Assembly: GCA_965279195.1 (NCBI GenBank)
Contig: CBDIHP010000046.1
Span: 248,001 to 312,000 of the forward strand
Length of the DNA stretch: 64,000 bases
Direction: 5' to 3'
Source of the DNA: CBDIHP01 sp965279195
GTDB taxonomy: Bacteria; Planctomycetota; Planctomycetia; Isosphaerales; Isosphaeraceae
This document shows, in pieces, positions 27,918-35,808 of the stretch. Numbering within the stretch: position 1 is the first letter of the stretch; each line of letters begins with the position of its first letter. Made by a program: the position numbers and the translations under genes. A model generated the notes under the pieces. It ran no database searches. It saw only the letters and a program-made list of their open reading frames with translations, and was not told where the DNA came from.

Positions 27918-29018
27918 ATGATCTCCCGGTCGCGCATCTCGCTCGGATTGATCCTGTTGCTGGGGCTGTCCCCGGCCGTCCTCGGCCAGGCGAAAACCCC
28001 TCCAAAGCCGAAGGTGTTCGTCGGGTACGTCTTCGGCGAGACCGCGTCCGTGGACTGTTCGCTCTATACGCATCTCTGCGACGCCTTCCTACCGGGGCCG
28101 GGGAAGGTGCGGGGGCGCCAGCGGGTGCCCGACATCGACCTGGTGCGCAAGGCACACGCCGCCGGGGTGAAGGTTCAGGTCTCGCTCGGCGGGTGGGGAT
28201 GGGACGAGCAGTTCGCGGCCCTGGGCAAGGGCCGCGAGGAGGAGGACCGCTACGTCCGCAGGGTCATGGGCGTGGTCGACATGAACGACTACGACGGCAT
28301 CGACCTCGATTGGGAGTACCCCGACGCGGCCGAGGAAGTGGTCACCTTCGAGCGACTGGCCCGGCGCTTCCGCAAGGAACTCGACACGCTGGCCGTCAAG
28401 AAGGACCGGCCGATGCTGCTCACGATGGCCGCGTCCTCCAACACGCCGACGCTCAGGTGGCTCGACACGGCGTTCCTGGTCGAGACGATGGACTGGATCA
28501 ACGTGATGACCTACGACTACACCGGCCCCTGGACCGACCACGCCGGCCACCACGCCCCGTTGCACGCCTCGAAGAAGCAGCCGGGGCCGCAGAGGTCGTT
28601 GGAGGACACGGTCAACTTCCTCGTGAACGACCGCAAGCTCCCGGCCGACCGCGTCGTCCTGGGCCTGCCCCTCTACGGCTGGGGATTCGCCGTCGCCGCC
28701 CCCTACGCCAGCACGAAGAACGGCCGGCGGGATGCCCCCGCGGAGGTCAACTACAAGGACATCCTCCCCCTGATGTCCCAGGGCTGGAGCCGCCAATGGG
28801 ACGACGAGACGAGTACACCCTGGCTGATCGCGCCCCACACCCCGACCGTGATCGCCTATGACGACGAGCGCTCGATCGCCCTCAAGACCGACTGGGCCCT
28901 CGCGCGCGGCCTGCGAGGCGTCTTCTTCTGGCAAGTCAACGGCGACGCCCTCCCGAACGGCACCCACCCCCTCCAGTCCGCCGCCCGCAAGCGTTTCGAC
29001 TCCGCCCGCCCGAAGTGA
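27918..29018 (+). CDS. Exported glycoside hydrolase family 18 enzyme
   Basis: The product is 366 residues from the ATG at 27918, preceded by GGAG nine bases upstream; an upstream in-frame start at 27873 lacks a site and would bury the signal peptide (SLGLILLLGLSPAVLG). The GH18 active-site DxxDxDxE is complete: D126, D129, D131 and E133 in YDGIDLDWEYP. VQVSLGGWGW matches the SxGG motif, and INVMTYDYTGPW and GVFFWQVNGD (strands 6 and 8) are present. It should hydrolyse chitin-like or related GlcNAc polymers by substrate-assisted catalysis. No chitin-binding domain is seen. Confidence 0.92.
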   Translation: MISRSRISLGLILLLGLSPAVLGQAKTPPKPKVFVGYVFGETASVDCSLYTHLCDAFLPGPGKVRGRQRVPDIDLVRKAHAAGVKVQVSLGGWGWDEQFAALGKGREEEDRYVRRVMGVVDMNDYDGIDLDWEYPDAAEEVVTFERLARRFRKELDTLAVKKDRPMLLTMAASSNTPTLRWLDTAFLVETMDWINVMTYDYTGPWTDHAGHHAPLHASKKQPGPQRSLEDTVNFLVNDRKLPADRVVLGLPLYGWGFAVAAPYASTKNGRRDAPAEVNYKDILPLMSQGWSRQWDDETSTPWLIAPHTPTVIAYDDERSIALKTDWALARGLRGVFFWQVNGDALPNGTHPLQSAARKRFDSARPK

Positions 29019-29097
29019 ACCCCTGCCGATCCGGATGTGTCCGTCACTCAACAACCGGCGAGTGGCGACAAAACTCCGCTTGAACCCCCCCGCCGAT

Positions 29098-29126
29098 TTG
29101 ACTATCATTCCATTCCAACCTGGGAT
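29098..29126 (+). promoter_or_regulatory. Promoter candidate for tRNA-Thr
   Basis: TTGACT (29098-29103) and TGGGAT (29121-29126) are 17 bases apart and end 25 bases before the mature tRNA. The -35 is five of six; the -10 is weak. Confidence 0.45.
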
Positions 29127-29151
29127 GCCCCGCACCCCGGCGTAGCAATCC

Positions 29152-29224
29152 GCCACCGTAGCTCAACCGGCAGAGCACCGCTTTCGTAAAGCGGGGGTTG
29201 ATGGTTCGACTCCATTCGGTGGCT
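29152..29224 (+). tRNA. tRNA-Thr (anticodon CGU)
   Basis: A 73-base cloverleaf: acceptor GCCACCG / CGGTGGC, D-arm GCTC...GAGC, anticodon stem CCGCT / AGCGG with loop TTCGTAA (CGT anticodon, reading ACG), and T-arm GATGG-TTCGACT-CCATT (one G.T pair). The discriminator base is T. CCA is not encoded. It is followed 14 bases later by a terminator and then by an island of unrecognised genes. Confidence 0.95.
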
Positions 29225-29237
29225 CTCGACGCAAACG

Positions 29238-29265
29238 CCCGCAAGGTAACACCTTGCGGGTTTTT
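29238..29265 (+). terminator. Rho-independent terminator of tRNA-Thr
   Basis: CCCGCAAGGT pairs perfectly with ACCTTGCGGG around AAC and is followed by TTTTTG. This is the clearest factor-independent terminator in the window. Confidence 0.92.
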
Positions 29266-29530
29266 GTTGCGCGGTGGGAGGGGTCGGAATCGGGCTTCAC
29301 ACCCACTATGTACCCACTGACGGAATCGATGACTTGTAGGTTGCTCTCTGTTGATATCTCCGTGCGACAAACAACGGGGCCTTCGCTTCAAGGTCAGGGT
29401 CGGGCCTTCGCGAAAAATTCTTGCAAGCTCCTCGGTTTCTTCGCGAACGGCATGATAATTTGAATAGGGATGGCGTTTTGTGCAGAGGGAAGTGAGCACG
29501 ATATCAAGGGACTCGTGGAGACCGGAATTG

Positions 29531-30310
29531 ATGGCCAGCAACTTCAGCTTCGAGACCTATTCGAGGACGCTTCGCAATCGGACCGATGCTCTCCGCAAGG
29601 CATACGAAGATTTCATCAAGCGAATGGTGGCCTGTGGGACTTATCAGAAGAAGCTCGACGCGGCGAGTGAAGTCCTCAAGGCCATCAACGACATCAGCGA
29701 TATCCTTGATCCTCAAGACCGCCCTCAATGGCTGTCGGAAATCAGACCTCCTTTCGAGACCATTGTTGCAAATCCGGGGAGTGAGGGGGTTCTGATCGAT
29801 TCCGCGCACGCGATCACCTCTCTCTTTCGCCCTGTGATTGATCACAGATGGAATTTCGATTCCCCGGTTGAGAATGTCATTGATTTCGACGAAATCTATC
29901 GCAGACACCTCACAGATTCAAAGATCCCCGATCTGTTCGAACGCATCGCGACAATTCTCGAGAAGATCGTGCAGTCGGAGGATGTCGATCGACTGAAAGT
30001 CATAAAGTTGATCGAGAAGTTGACTCAATTGCTGCGGAACAACGCAAAAGGGTCGCTTATTGCAATCGTGAAGACTCAGGGGTTCGTATCCTGCTTTGCG
30101 AAGCATGCCGCTTGGGAATACGTGAAAACAGTGCCCGGCGTTGAACCTCTGGTGAAGGCATTCGAACAGGCACGAGCCGAATTGGAACCCGAAGTTGTTA
30201 GGTTTCGAGCAGAGTTGGACGAAGCAATCGAAGGGAGCATTAAGTCAGAAATGCCTCAGCTTGAATACTCAGCGCCGCTCTCGCTGACTGATCAATCCAC
30301 GCATTCCTAA
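29531..30310 (+). CDS. Unrecognised all-helical protein in the tRNA-Thr island
   Basis: The product is 259 residues from the ATG at 29531 (GGAG nine bases upstream); an earlier in-frame start at 29480 has no site. It is predicted to be almost wholly helical: heptad-like stretches occur around KLDAASEVLKAINDISDIL, ERIATILEKIVQSEDVDRLK and ELEPEVVRFRAELDEAIEGS. There is no signal peptide or membrane helix and no motif I can name. Its base composition is clearly lower in GC than the flanking genes, with codons such as TTA and AAA, suggesting acquisition by transfer. It sits 265 bases past the tRNA terminator. Function unknown. Confidence 0.6.
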   Translation: MASNFSFETYSRTLRNRTDALRKAYEDFIKRMVACGTYQKKLDAASEVLKAINDISDILDPQDRPQWLSEIRPPFETIVANPGSEGVLIDSAHAITSLFRPVIDHRWNFDSPVENVIDFDEIYRRHLTDSKIPDLFERIATILEKIVQSEDVDRLKVIKLIEKLTQLLRNNAKGSLIAIVKTQGFVSCFAKHAAWEYVKTVPGVEPLVKAFEQARAELEPEVVRFRAELDEAIEGSIKSEMPQLEYSAPLSLTDQSTHS

Positions 30311-30370
30311 CCTAACTGCCCCCCTTACGCCCATATCCCAAACTGGTTTACACTCGGTCTCATAGGCAAA

Positions 30371-30559
30371 ATGAGACCAGATACACGTCACCATCCTGGG
30401 CAAACGGTACCGGCTGAGATTCGCGAAGCTCGATCGTCGCACGCACGGCGAATGCAACGACCCGACGCCCGCGGCAAGGAGATCCGCATCACGGAGGAGC
30501 TTGCTGAGAAAGAGACACTCGACACCATCATCCACGAGGCACCCCACGCCTCTCAGTGA
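30371..30559 (+). pseudogene. Remnant of a small HExxH-motif protein
   Basis: Two overlapping frames carry pieces of one recognisable small protein. Frame starting about 30387 reads VTILGKRYRLRFAKLDR and THGECNDP; from about 30464 the next frame reads DARGKEIRITEELAEKETL then DTIIHEAPHASQ-stop. From memory, small planctomycete proteins share ILGKxYRLRF..HGECDPP..GKEIRI..LDTLIHELLHA, a zinc-type HExxH; here HEAPH retains His and Glu but the protein ends at once, and the junction is out of frame. It lacks the usual C-terminal half, so it is probably decayed. A frame open across the whole stretch gives a different, non-conserved middle. Confidence 0.45.
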
Positions 30560-31048
30560 GTGACCGGCACAGTCCCCTTATGGGCCGCAGGAGTCGCCGG
30601 TTTGAGGTGTTGGGCAGGCTTGCTGGGGATGGTTGTCGAGGCGTGGTGATCTGGCGGGCTTTGAGTCGGGGCGTCGCCGACGGCGGATCGGGGAGGGCTT
30701 GACGGCCCGATGTGGTCGTGGAATGCTGGATTCTGTTAGAAAACTGCGAGTATTTCTTTCTAAATTTATTGATCTGACGGTCGTTCGAGTTGGATTGTAC
30801 GGGATTCCCGTGTCTGTGCGATTGCCATAAGTGATTGGAAGGTTGAGAGATGCTAGAATGAACCTTTTTGTTTGTCGCACATCGTCTTGTGTTCTATTTG
30901 AAAAATCTATGCTTTTTCCTCGGATATTGTATTCGACATGGGTCTTTGAATGGCTAGGATTGGGACATCCGATGTCGGTCGCCTGATGCGATGTTGCATC
31001 CGTGCCGGATCGGGCCAGGGACCCTACCTCTCAAGGGGGACCGGATCG
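30560..31048. other. AT-rich gap without supported genes
   Basis: No open frame here has a ribosome site and recognisable product. Bases about 30720-30950 are far richer in A and T than anything else in the window (runs such as TTTCTTTCTAAATTTATTG, GTTCTATTTGAAAAATCT and ATGCTTTTTCCTC). It could be foreign DNA or a promoter region for the small gene at 31049. Confidence 0.5.
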
Positions 31049-31420
31049 ATGAGCGAGCGTTATGATGGGCGTGACGCTTCCATCGCATCGGCCGCGAGGG
31101 CTGCGCACAAGGCGGCCCGGAGCCTCGCTCGCGAGGCGGTGAGCCACGCCGAACGACGTTGTTTCGAGTCGCTGGCGGATCGCATCCAGATGTCGACCCT
31201 GGCCGCCAGGGGAGAGTCTTCCGAACTCACCGACGTCGGCCCCGCCGGGAACGGGCGGTCGCTGGTGGAAATGCTCCTGGTCGATGACCGGGTGGACAAA
31301 TTCCAGCTCGCGAAGACGATCCTCCGACTCTGGTTCTGGCCCATGGAACTTCCATCGGATGCGGTCGAGGTCCCGCTTCGGACGGCGGAATCGTCTCACC
31401 TCCACTCGAGAGCCGAATAA
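31049..31420 (+). CDS. Small unrecognised protein
   Basis: The product is 123 residues from the ATG at 31049 (MSERYDGRDASIASAARAAH), chosen because AGGGGGA lies about eight bases upstream; the open frame extends to 30950 without a site. It is Ala/Arg-rich and helical in its first 60 residues, then reads SLVEMLLVDDRVDKFQLAK and ILRLWFWPMELPSDAVEV. No signal peptide or known domain. Part of the island downstream of tRNA-Thr. Confidence 0.45.
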   Translation: MSERYDGRDASIASAARAAHKAARSLAREAVSHAERRCFESLADRIQMSTLAARGESSELTDVGPAGNGRSLVEMLLVDDRVDKFQLAKTILRLWFWPMELPSDAVEVPLRTAESSHLHSRAE

Positions 31421-31672
31421 CGCAGCGGTCGGGTTCGGCGTGATGCCTGTCACACCCGGCTCCCGCTCGCCGGTTGCGTGGCGATGGTGCGCGACGTGTC
31501 CGAGGCGAAAGCCAGGGACAACGGGTCGAGCCGGGGCGGATGTGTCTTGAAAGCGATTCGCTCATCGCGAGAATCCATGGAACGGGGCGGACGTCGGATG
31601 CGAGGATTTCGACGGCGGCGAGTCCGGCCGGCAGGCCCCGATCAATCTTGCCGGCAGGGCGGAGGCGACTTT

Positions 31673-32002
31673 GTGAACGAGGCAAGCCAACGACGGAAGA
31701 TGCGTCTCTCACCGACGGAAGTGGGCGTGGTCGCCGCCATCTTCACGTTCCTACTTGGGTTAATCGTCCCGGCTACCATCGTGGCCCGCGCCTATCCGAA
31801 GCGGGAGCGGCCGCCGCTGTCGCGAGTCGAGCGGACTTTGCTCGCCTATGTGTATCCAGGTTGGAACCAGCGTTCGGGACTGCTCCGCTCATTGGGCGTC
31901 GGGGCCATCGCGGGGGTGGCCGGGTGGGCGACCGCACGTCGCAGGCAAGGGCGAACCGACGAGACCGGAGGACCGGGCAATGAGTTGCCGGCGGGACTGT
32001 AG
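31673..32002 (+). CDS. Small single-pass membrane protein, unrecognised
   Basis: The product is 109 residues from a GTG at 31673, selected because GGAGG lies seven bases before it. Residues about 17-39 (VGVVAAIFTFLLGLIVPATIVA) form a membrane helix, and a second weak hydrophobic stretch GVGAIAGVAGWA occurs near residue 80. Basic loops KRERPPLSRVERT and RRRQGR flank them. No family is recognised. Confidence 0.5.
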   Translation: MNEASQRRKMRLSPTEVGVVAAIFTFLLGLIVPATIVARAYPKRERPPLSRVERTLLAYVYPGWNQRSGLLRSLGVGAIAGVAGWATARRRQGRTDETGGPGNELPAGL

Positions 32003-32075
32003 ATCTTGAGAATCCTGGCCGAGTGATTCCTCGCCCGGCTCGCGAGCAACCCCTTCCCTAGGCCCCTGGTGCAAT

Positions 32076-32543
32076 ATGGCCGACGTTTCACGCCCTGATC
32101 AGGCCGGTAGTGTCCTCATCGGGCGGCTGACTCGGGCGTTCGACGATCTGCTGGCCCGGGATCACCCGCCCTTGGGTCGGGGCGTGCCGGGGTATTACGG
32201 CGTGCGTCTGGAGAACATCGCCCAGGATGGCTCCGAACTGGGTCTGGTCGTGACCTTACGGGCGGGGGAGACCTACTGCTGCTCCCAGTCGAGCTGCCAT
32301 TTCGACTTCGGTCACGCGACGATCTGGTCGGAACTGCGAGGGGACATGGACGCGCAGGGCCTTCGAGAGTTACCCCTCCCGAGGATCCGACGTCTCCGCG
32401 TCGTGGTCGAGGCAGGGGCGTTATTCGATCCCGGTGGGCTGCGGTCTACTTCCTTGGAGAGCCGGGGATATGTTTATGAGGAGGGGCCGTTCCCGCCGGT
32501 GATCGGGCCGGACGAGCAAGGATGGGAATCCCTCCCTCCCTGA
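32076..32543 (+). CDS. Unrecognised protein, 155 residues
   Basis: The frame has good GC-rich codon use. The product starts MADVSRPDQAGSVLIGRLTR and has a compact alpha/beta look with GVRLENIAQDGSELGLVVTL and YCCSQSSCHFDF (three cysteines in CCSQSSC). No signal peptide or membrane helix. I cannot assign a function. It lies 73 bases after the small membrane protein and in the same direction. Confidence 0.5.
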   Translation: MADVSRPDQAGSVLIGRLTRAFDDLLARDHPPLGRGVPGYYGVRLENIAQDGSELGLVVTLRAGETYCCSQSSCHFDFGHATIWSELRGDMDAQGLRELPLPRIRRLRVVVEAGALFDPGGLRSTSLESRGYVYEEGPFPPVIGPDEQGWESLPP

Positions 32544-32728
32544 TGAGTGGGGCGGCTCGGATCAGACACCGATTCCGGCTGGGGGGACGACACGCGGGCT
32601 ACGGGCGAGGTAGGAGGCGAGGCCGGAGCCGCGCCCCATCGTCGGGGTTCGCACCCGCCGTGACGATGGGGGCGGTTGGCATCGTGTTCATGAACAGGTC
32701 GGATCGAGATAACGCCTTCGGGCGACGA

Positions 32729-33289
32729 TCACTTTTTCTGCTTGTATGTGAATTCGCCCTTGCCTTCCCAGGTGTAGGTGAACGGGGTGGACTGGGTGGG
32801 GCTCGCGAAGGAGAAGGGCGAACTCTTGGCGTACATGATCCAGCTCCCCTCGATGAGATTCGCGAATTTCCCCGTGCAGAGCGACGGGACCGGCCGGAAC
32901 TCGGCGACGAAGGACGCGGTGAAGCGGCCATGGGGGGCGGGGGAGAGCGTCACCGTGCCCGGCTCGGCGGCGCCGCTGTTGACGTCGCCATAGGTGCAGA
33001 CGAGGACGTCGCCGTTCGCGGCGGTGAAGATGCAATAGGGAGCGCTCGCGAAGGTTGTCGGGGAGAGGAACGTGAAGAAGGACGTGCAGGAATAGTGTCC
33101 GAGATTGGTGCCCGTTCCGGTCGCGAAGTGGATCGACGGGACGCCCGGGACGAGCGAGAGCCCGTTCGGGACCGGTCCGCCCCCCGAGATCTTGAACGGC
33201 TTCACGACCTGGGCCGAGACCGGATTCGGGGCAAGCATAAGGCCGATAGCACAGACGACGGCGGACGCGACGAGGCGAGAGGACGACAC
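32729..33289 (-). CDS. Exported planctomycete protein of unknown function
   Basis: The product is 186 residues from a GTG at 33289, with AAGGAG nine bases upstream; a longer reading to 33337 would start inside a hairpin. A signal peptide (LVASAVVCAIGLMLAPNPVSA-Q) precedes a beta-rich domain with PFKISGGGPVPNGLSLVPG, SIHFATGTGTNLGHYS, FTAANGDVLVCTYGD and ASFVAEFRPVPSLCTGKFAN then IEGSWIMYAKS. From memory this domain recurs in many planctomycete secreted proteins, but without a named function. Two cysteine pairs may form disulfides. Confidence 0.65.
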   Translation of the reverse strand: MSSSRLVASAVVCAIGLMLAPNPVSAQVVKPFKISGGGPVPNGLSLVPGVPSIHFATGTGTNLGHYSCTSFFTFLSPTTFASAPYCIFTAANGDVLVCTYGDVNSGAAEPGTVTLSPAPHGRFTASFVAEFRPVPSLCTGKFANLIEGSWIMYAKSSPFSFASPTQSTPFTYTWEGKGEFTYKQKK

Positions 33290-33336
33290 GGGTTGCGACT
33301 CCTTCGAGGGGTAGAGTAGGGGGGGGGCCGGTGACA

Positions 33337-33374
33337 TGGCGAGTCATCGCCGTCACGGCGGCGATGACTCGCCA
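33337..33374. promoter_or_regulatory. Perfect 16-bp inverted repeat upstream of the exported-protein gene
   Basis: TGGCGAGTCATCGCCG pairs exactly with CGGCGATGACTCGCCA around TCACGG. It lies 48 bases upstream of the GTG start at 33289, on the transcribed side, so it could be an operator or a leader hairpin. Confidence 0.45.
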
Positions 33375-33537
33375 ATCTCTATCCTGCGGGGGACATGTCG
33401 CGGGTCACAAGTTTTCTTACGAAGATCCAAAATTTCCGACTCAGAAGGACATGGACCCATTCGCGTCGAGCTCGAGATCGTCAAACTGAGCAGCGGACCC
33501 TCCATGGCCTGCGGGGAATCCTTCTTGCAGGAGAAAG

Positions 33538-33574
33538 AATCCCGCTGGCCTGTGTCCCCGTGGCCAGCGGGATT
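33538..33574 (-). terminator. Hairpin downstream of the FG-GAP gene
   Basis: AATCCCGCTGGCC pairs with GGCCAGCGGGATT around an 11-base loop. On the minus strand it is followed by CTTTCTCC, 107 bases beyond the stop at 33682. Confidence 0.55.
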
Positions 33575-33681
33575 GGCGAGATCGAGAAGTTCCGCAGGTA
33601 GGGGACGGGCTTCATACGTTATGGCCCGCATTCAGGATGGCACTGAATGCCGGCCGGCGACTCGTGGAGGACGCGAAGAGA

Positions 33682-35436
33682 TCAATGGGCGGGCCGGACG
33701 CGCAGGTAGTCGATGCCCATGAGGTACGACTTCGCGGCGGCGGGATTGGCCCCGACGATGTGGACGGACAGGGTGTGAGGGCCGGATGAGGCGGGGACGC
33801 GGCCGAGGGGGAGTTCGCCGCTGTTCAGGACTTCGGGGTCGTTGAAGAGGTCGAGGGGGCCGGCGAGGGGTTTGCCGTCGAGTTCGATGCGGATCGCGGC
33901 GTAGTCGCGGGCCATGGTGAGGGCGGCGACGAGGTCAGACTCTCCCGAGTAGGGGGAGGGGATCTCCAGGTCGAGGCGGTCGCCGGGCTTGGCGCCGATC
34001 CAGAGGAGTTGCTTACCGCCGCTCCACCGGCCGTCGCGGAAGCCGGCCATGCTCTGGACCTGGGTGCGGCCTGCGGTCGCCTTCTGGACCTTGAGGGCCT
34101 CGCCTTCGAGGGCCCCGTCGACGCGGCCGGTCTTGGGGTCGATCGTCGGGGCGGGGCCCTTCGGGGCCTCGGAGGCGGGGGCGGCGACGGGCTTCGGCTG
34201 GGCCGCGCGATGGGCGTCCTCGGAGACCTTGGTGGCCTTGTGGATCAGGACGTGGGCCCCCTTCATGCCGCCGACGACGATGTCGGGGAGTCCGTCGGCG
34301 TTGAGGTCGACGACGCTCACCTGGCGGCCGATGCCGGCCTCGCCGTCGGCCTTGTGGGGGATCCAGTCGACCCCCTTGTCGGTCCGGGCGAGCCGGAACC
34401 AGTAGATGACCGCCCCGGCGTCCCACAACGGGCTGGCCTTGTGGTGCGAGTAGTACGTCTTGCCGGTGACGATGTCCTTGAGGCCGTCGCCGTCCATGTC
34501 CACCAGGGCCAGCGAGTGCGGCTCGCTGAAGACCAGGCCGTAGCGGTTCTGGCCGGGCTTGCTGCCCATGATGAGGTGCATCCGGAAGGTCGGCTCGGAC
34601 CCGTCCTTCCCCTTCACCTGCTCGTACCACGCCAGGCCGAAGTCGTGGGCGGCGAGGCTTGTGATGATGTCGTTGTCGCCGTCGCCGTCGACGTCGTACG
34701 CATACATCTCCGCGCCACCATACGCATTGGTGAACGACGCCTTATGGAACGCCCAACTCGCCGTGAGCGGGGCCTTGGCGGGCTGTTCGAACCAGCCGTT
34801 GGCGACGAGGATGTCCTGCTTGCCGTCGCCGTTGACGTCTCCGACCCCCAGGCCGTGGCCGAACCGCTCGGGCGCGGCCTCGGTCGAGACCTTGTGGAAG
34901 GCCCACGGCTCGAACGGTTTGTCCCAGTCGATCGTGGCGAAGCCGAAGCCCCCCTTGAAAGTGCAGACCAGCTCGGGCTTGCCGTCGCCGACGATGTCGA
35001 CCAGTTGGGGCGACTCGTTGGAGACCGACTCGAAGACCTGGTGCTTCTTCCAGTGCTTGTCGAGGCCGGCCTTGCCGGGGTTCTCATAGACATACGCCGG
35101 GGTGCCGGGGAACCCGACCACGAACACGTCGGCCGCGCCGTCGTTGTTGAAGTCCCGGACCCAGTTGAAGAAGTTGTCGGCGTAGCCCTCCATGTTCTGG
35201 GGTTTGGGCGCGTAGATCTCTCGCGTCTTGTCGAACGCCGGGCCCTCGAACCAGTAGGGCCCATAGACGGCGTCCATCACCCCGTCGCCGTTGATGTCGC
35301 CGGCGTTGGCACCTTCGGAGTAGTACGTGCCGGTCAGCTGCTTGCGTTCGAATGCGTGCAGCGCGAGGTCGCCGGCGGCCGCGAAGGCTCCAGAGAGCGG
35401 GATCAGGAGCGTGGCGGAGAGGATCGGCAGTCTCAT
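33682..35436 (-). CDS. Exported FG-GAP/VCBS repeat protein
   Basis: The product is 584 residues from the ATG at 35436; in-frame sequence upstream belongs to a repeat element and is not conserved. Signal peptide LPILSATLLIPLSGAFAAA is followed by a beta-propeller of FG-GAP repeats with calcium-type loops: AGDINGDGVMDAVYG, RDFNNDGAADVFVV, GDVNGDGKQDILVA, YDVDGDGDNDIITS, VDMDGDGLKDIVTG and VDLNADGLPDIVVG. After a Pro/Ala-rich linker (about 435-465) the C-terminal ~120 residues are a jelly-roll-like domain (GDRLDLEIPSPYSGESDLVA). Likely an adhesion or carbohydrate-binding protein; ligand unknown. Confidence 0.85.
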   Translation of the reverse strand: MRLPILSATLLIPLSGAFAAAGDLALHAFERKQLTGTYYSEGANAGDINGDGVMDAVYGPYWFEGPAFDKTREIYAPKPQNMEGYADNFFNWVRDFNNDGAADVFVVGFPGTPAYVYENPGKAGLDKHWKKHQVFESVSNESPQLVDIVGDGKPELVCTFKGGFGFATIDWDKPFEPWAFHKVSTEAAPERFGHGLGVGDVNGDGKQDILVANGWFEQPAKAPLTASWAFHKASFTNAYGGAEMYAYDVDGDGDNDIITSLAAHDFGLAWYEQVKGKDGSEPTFRMHLIMGSKPGQNRYGLVFSEPHSLALVDMDGDGLKDIVTGKTYYSHHKASPLWDAGAVIYWFRLARTDKGVDWIPHKADGEAGIGRQVSVVDLNADGLPDIVVGGMKGAHVLIHKATKVSEDAHRAAQPKPVAAPASEAPKGPAPTIDPKTGRVDGALEGEALKVQKATAGRTQVQSMAGFRDGRWSGGKQLLWIGAKPGDRLDLEIPSPYSGESDLVAALTMARDYAAIRIELDGKPLAGPLDLFNDPEVLNSGELPLGRVPASSGPHTLSVHIVGANPAAAKSYLMGIDYLRVRPAH

Positions 35437-35543
35437 GGGCGGCCTCGCGGTGCGTAGAGGATCGTCGGTGGATGGCCAAAGCGTATCGCGTCCTGCGGGG
35501 AAGTCGAGCGGGCACCCGGCAGACAGGCATGAATCCGCACTTC

Positions 35544-35682
35544 CTGGTGGCTGTGGTCTCGTCCTCGAGACCACGGTACGACCACCATGAGTTGCGAGGA
35601 AGCCACCATGCGCGAGGCGTTGTGATATGAGCGGTTGCTGGTCTACCGTGGTCTCGAAGACGAGACGACAGCCACGAGGTGG
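35544..35682. repeat. Imperfect inverted repeat with GTCTCGTC..CGAGACCAC arms
   Basis: TGGTGGCTGTGGTCTCGTCC and on to TCGAGACCACGGTA (35547-35579) is matched by TACCGTGGTCTCGAAGACG and ACGACAGCCACGAGGTGGG (35644-35682). The arms are about 36 bases with a few mismatches, and each holds a smaller palindrome GTGGTCTCG/CGAGACCAC. It lies between the divergent FG-GAP and DUF1592 genes, in a 372-base gap that otherwise shows nothing. Confidence 0.7.
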
Positions 35683-35808
35683 GTGTCATCCGGAGACGCC
35701 TGCCCGACGGCTGGCCGACAGGTTACAATCCAGATTCGACCGTCTCCTTCTTCCAGCCTCGCCAGCGATACCAACCGCCATTGATCCCTCCGGACGAAGG
35801 GCCACGCG

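Noticed and set aside
29225..29530. Attachment site (attL) after tRNA-Thr
   Set aside because: I looked for a second copy of the tRNA 3' end in the window and saw none, and there is no integrase gene, so an attachment site cannot be supported.
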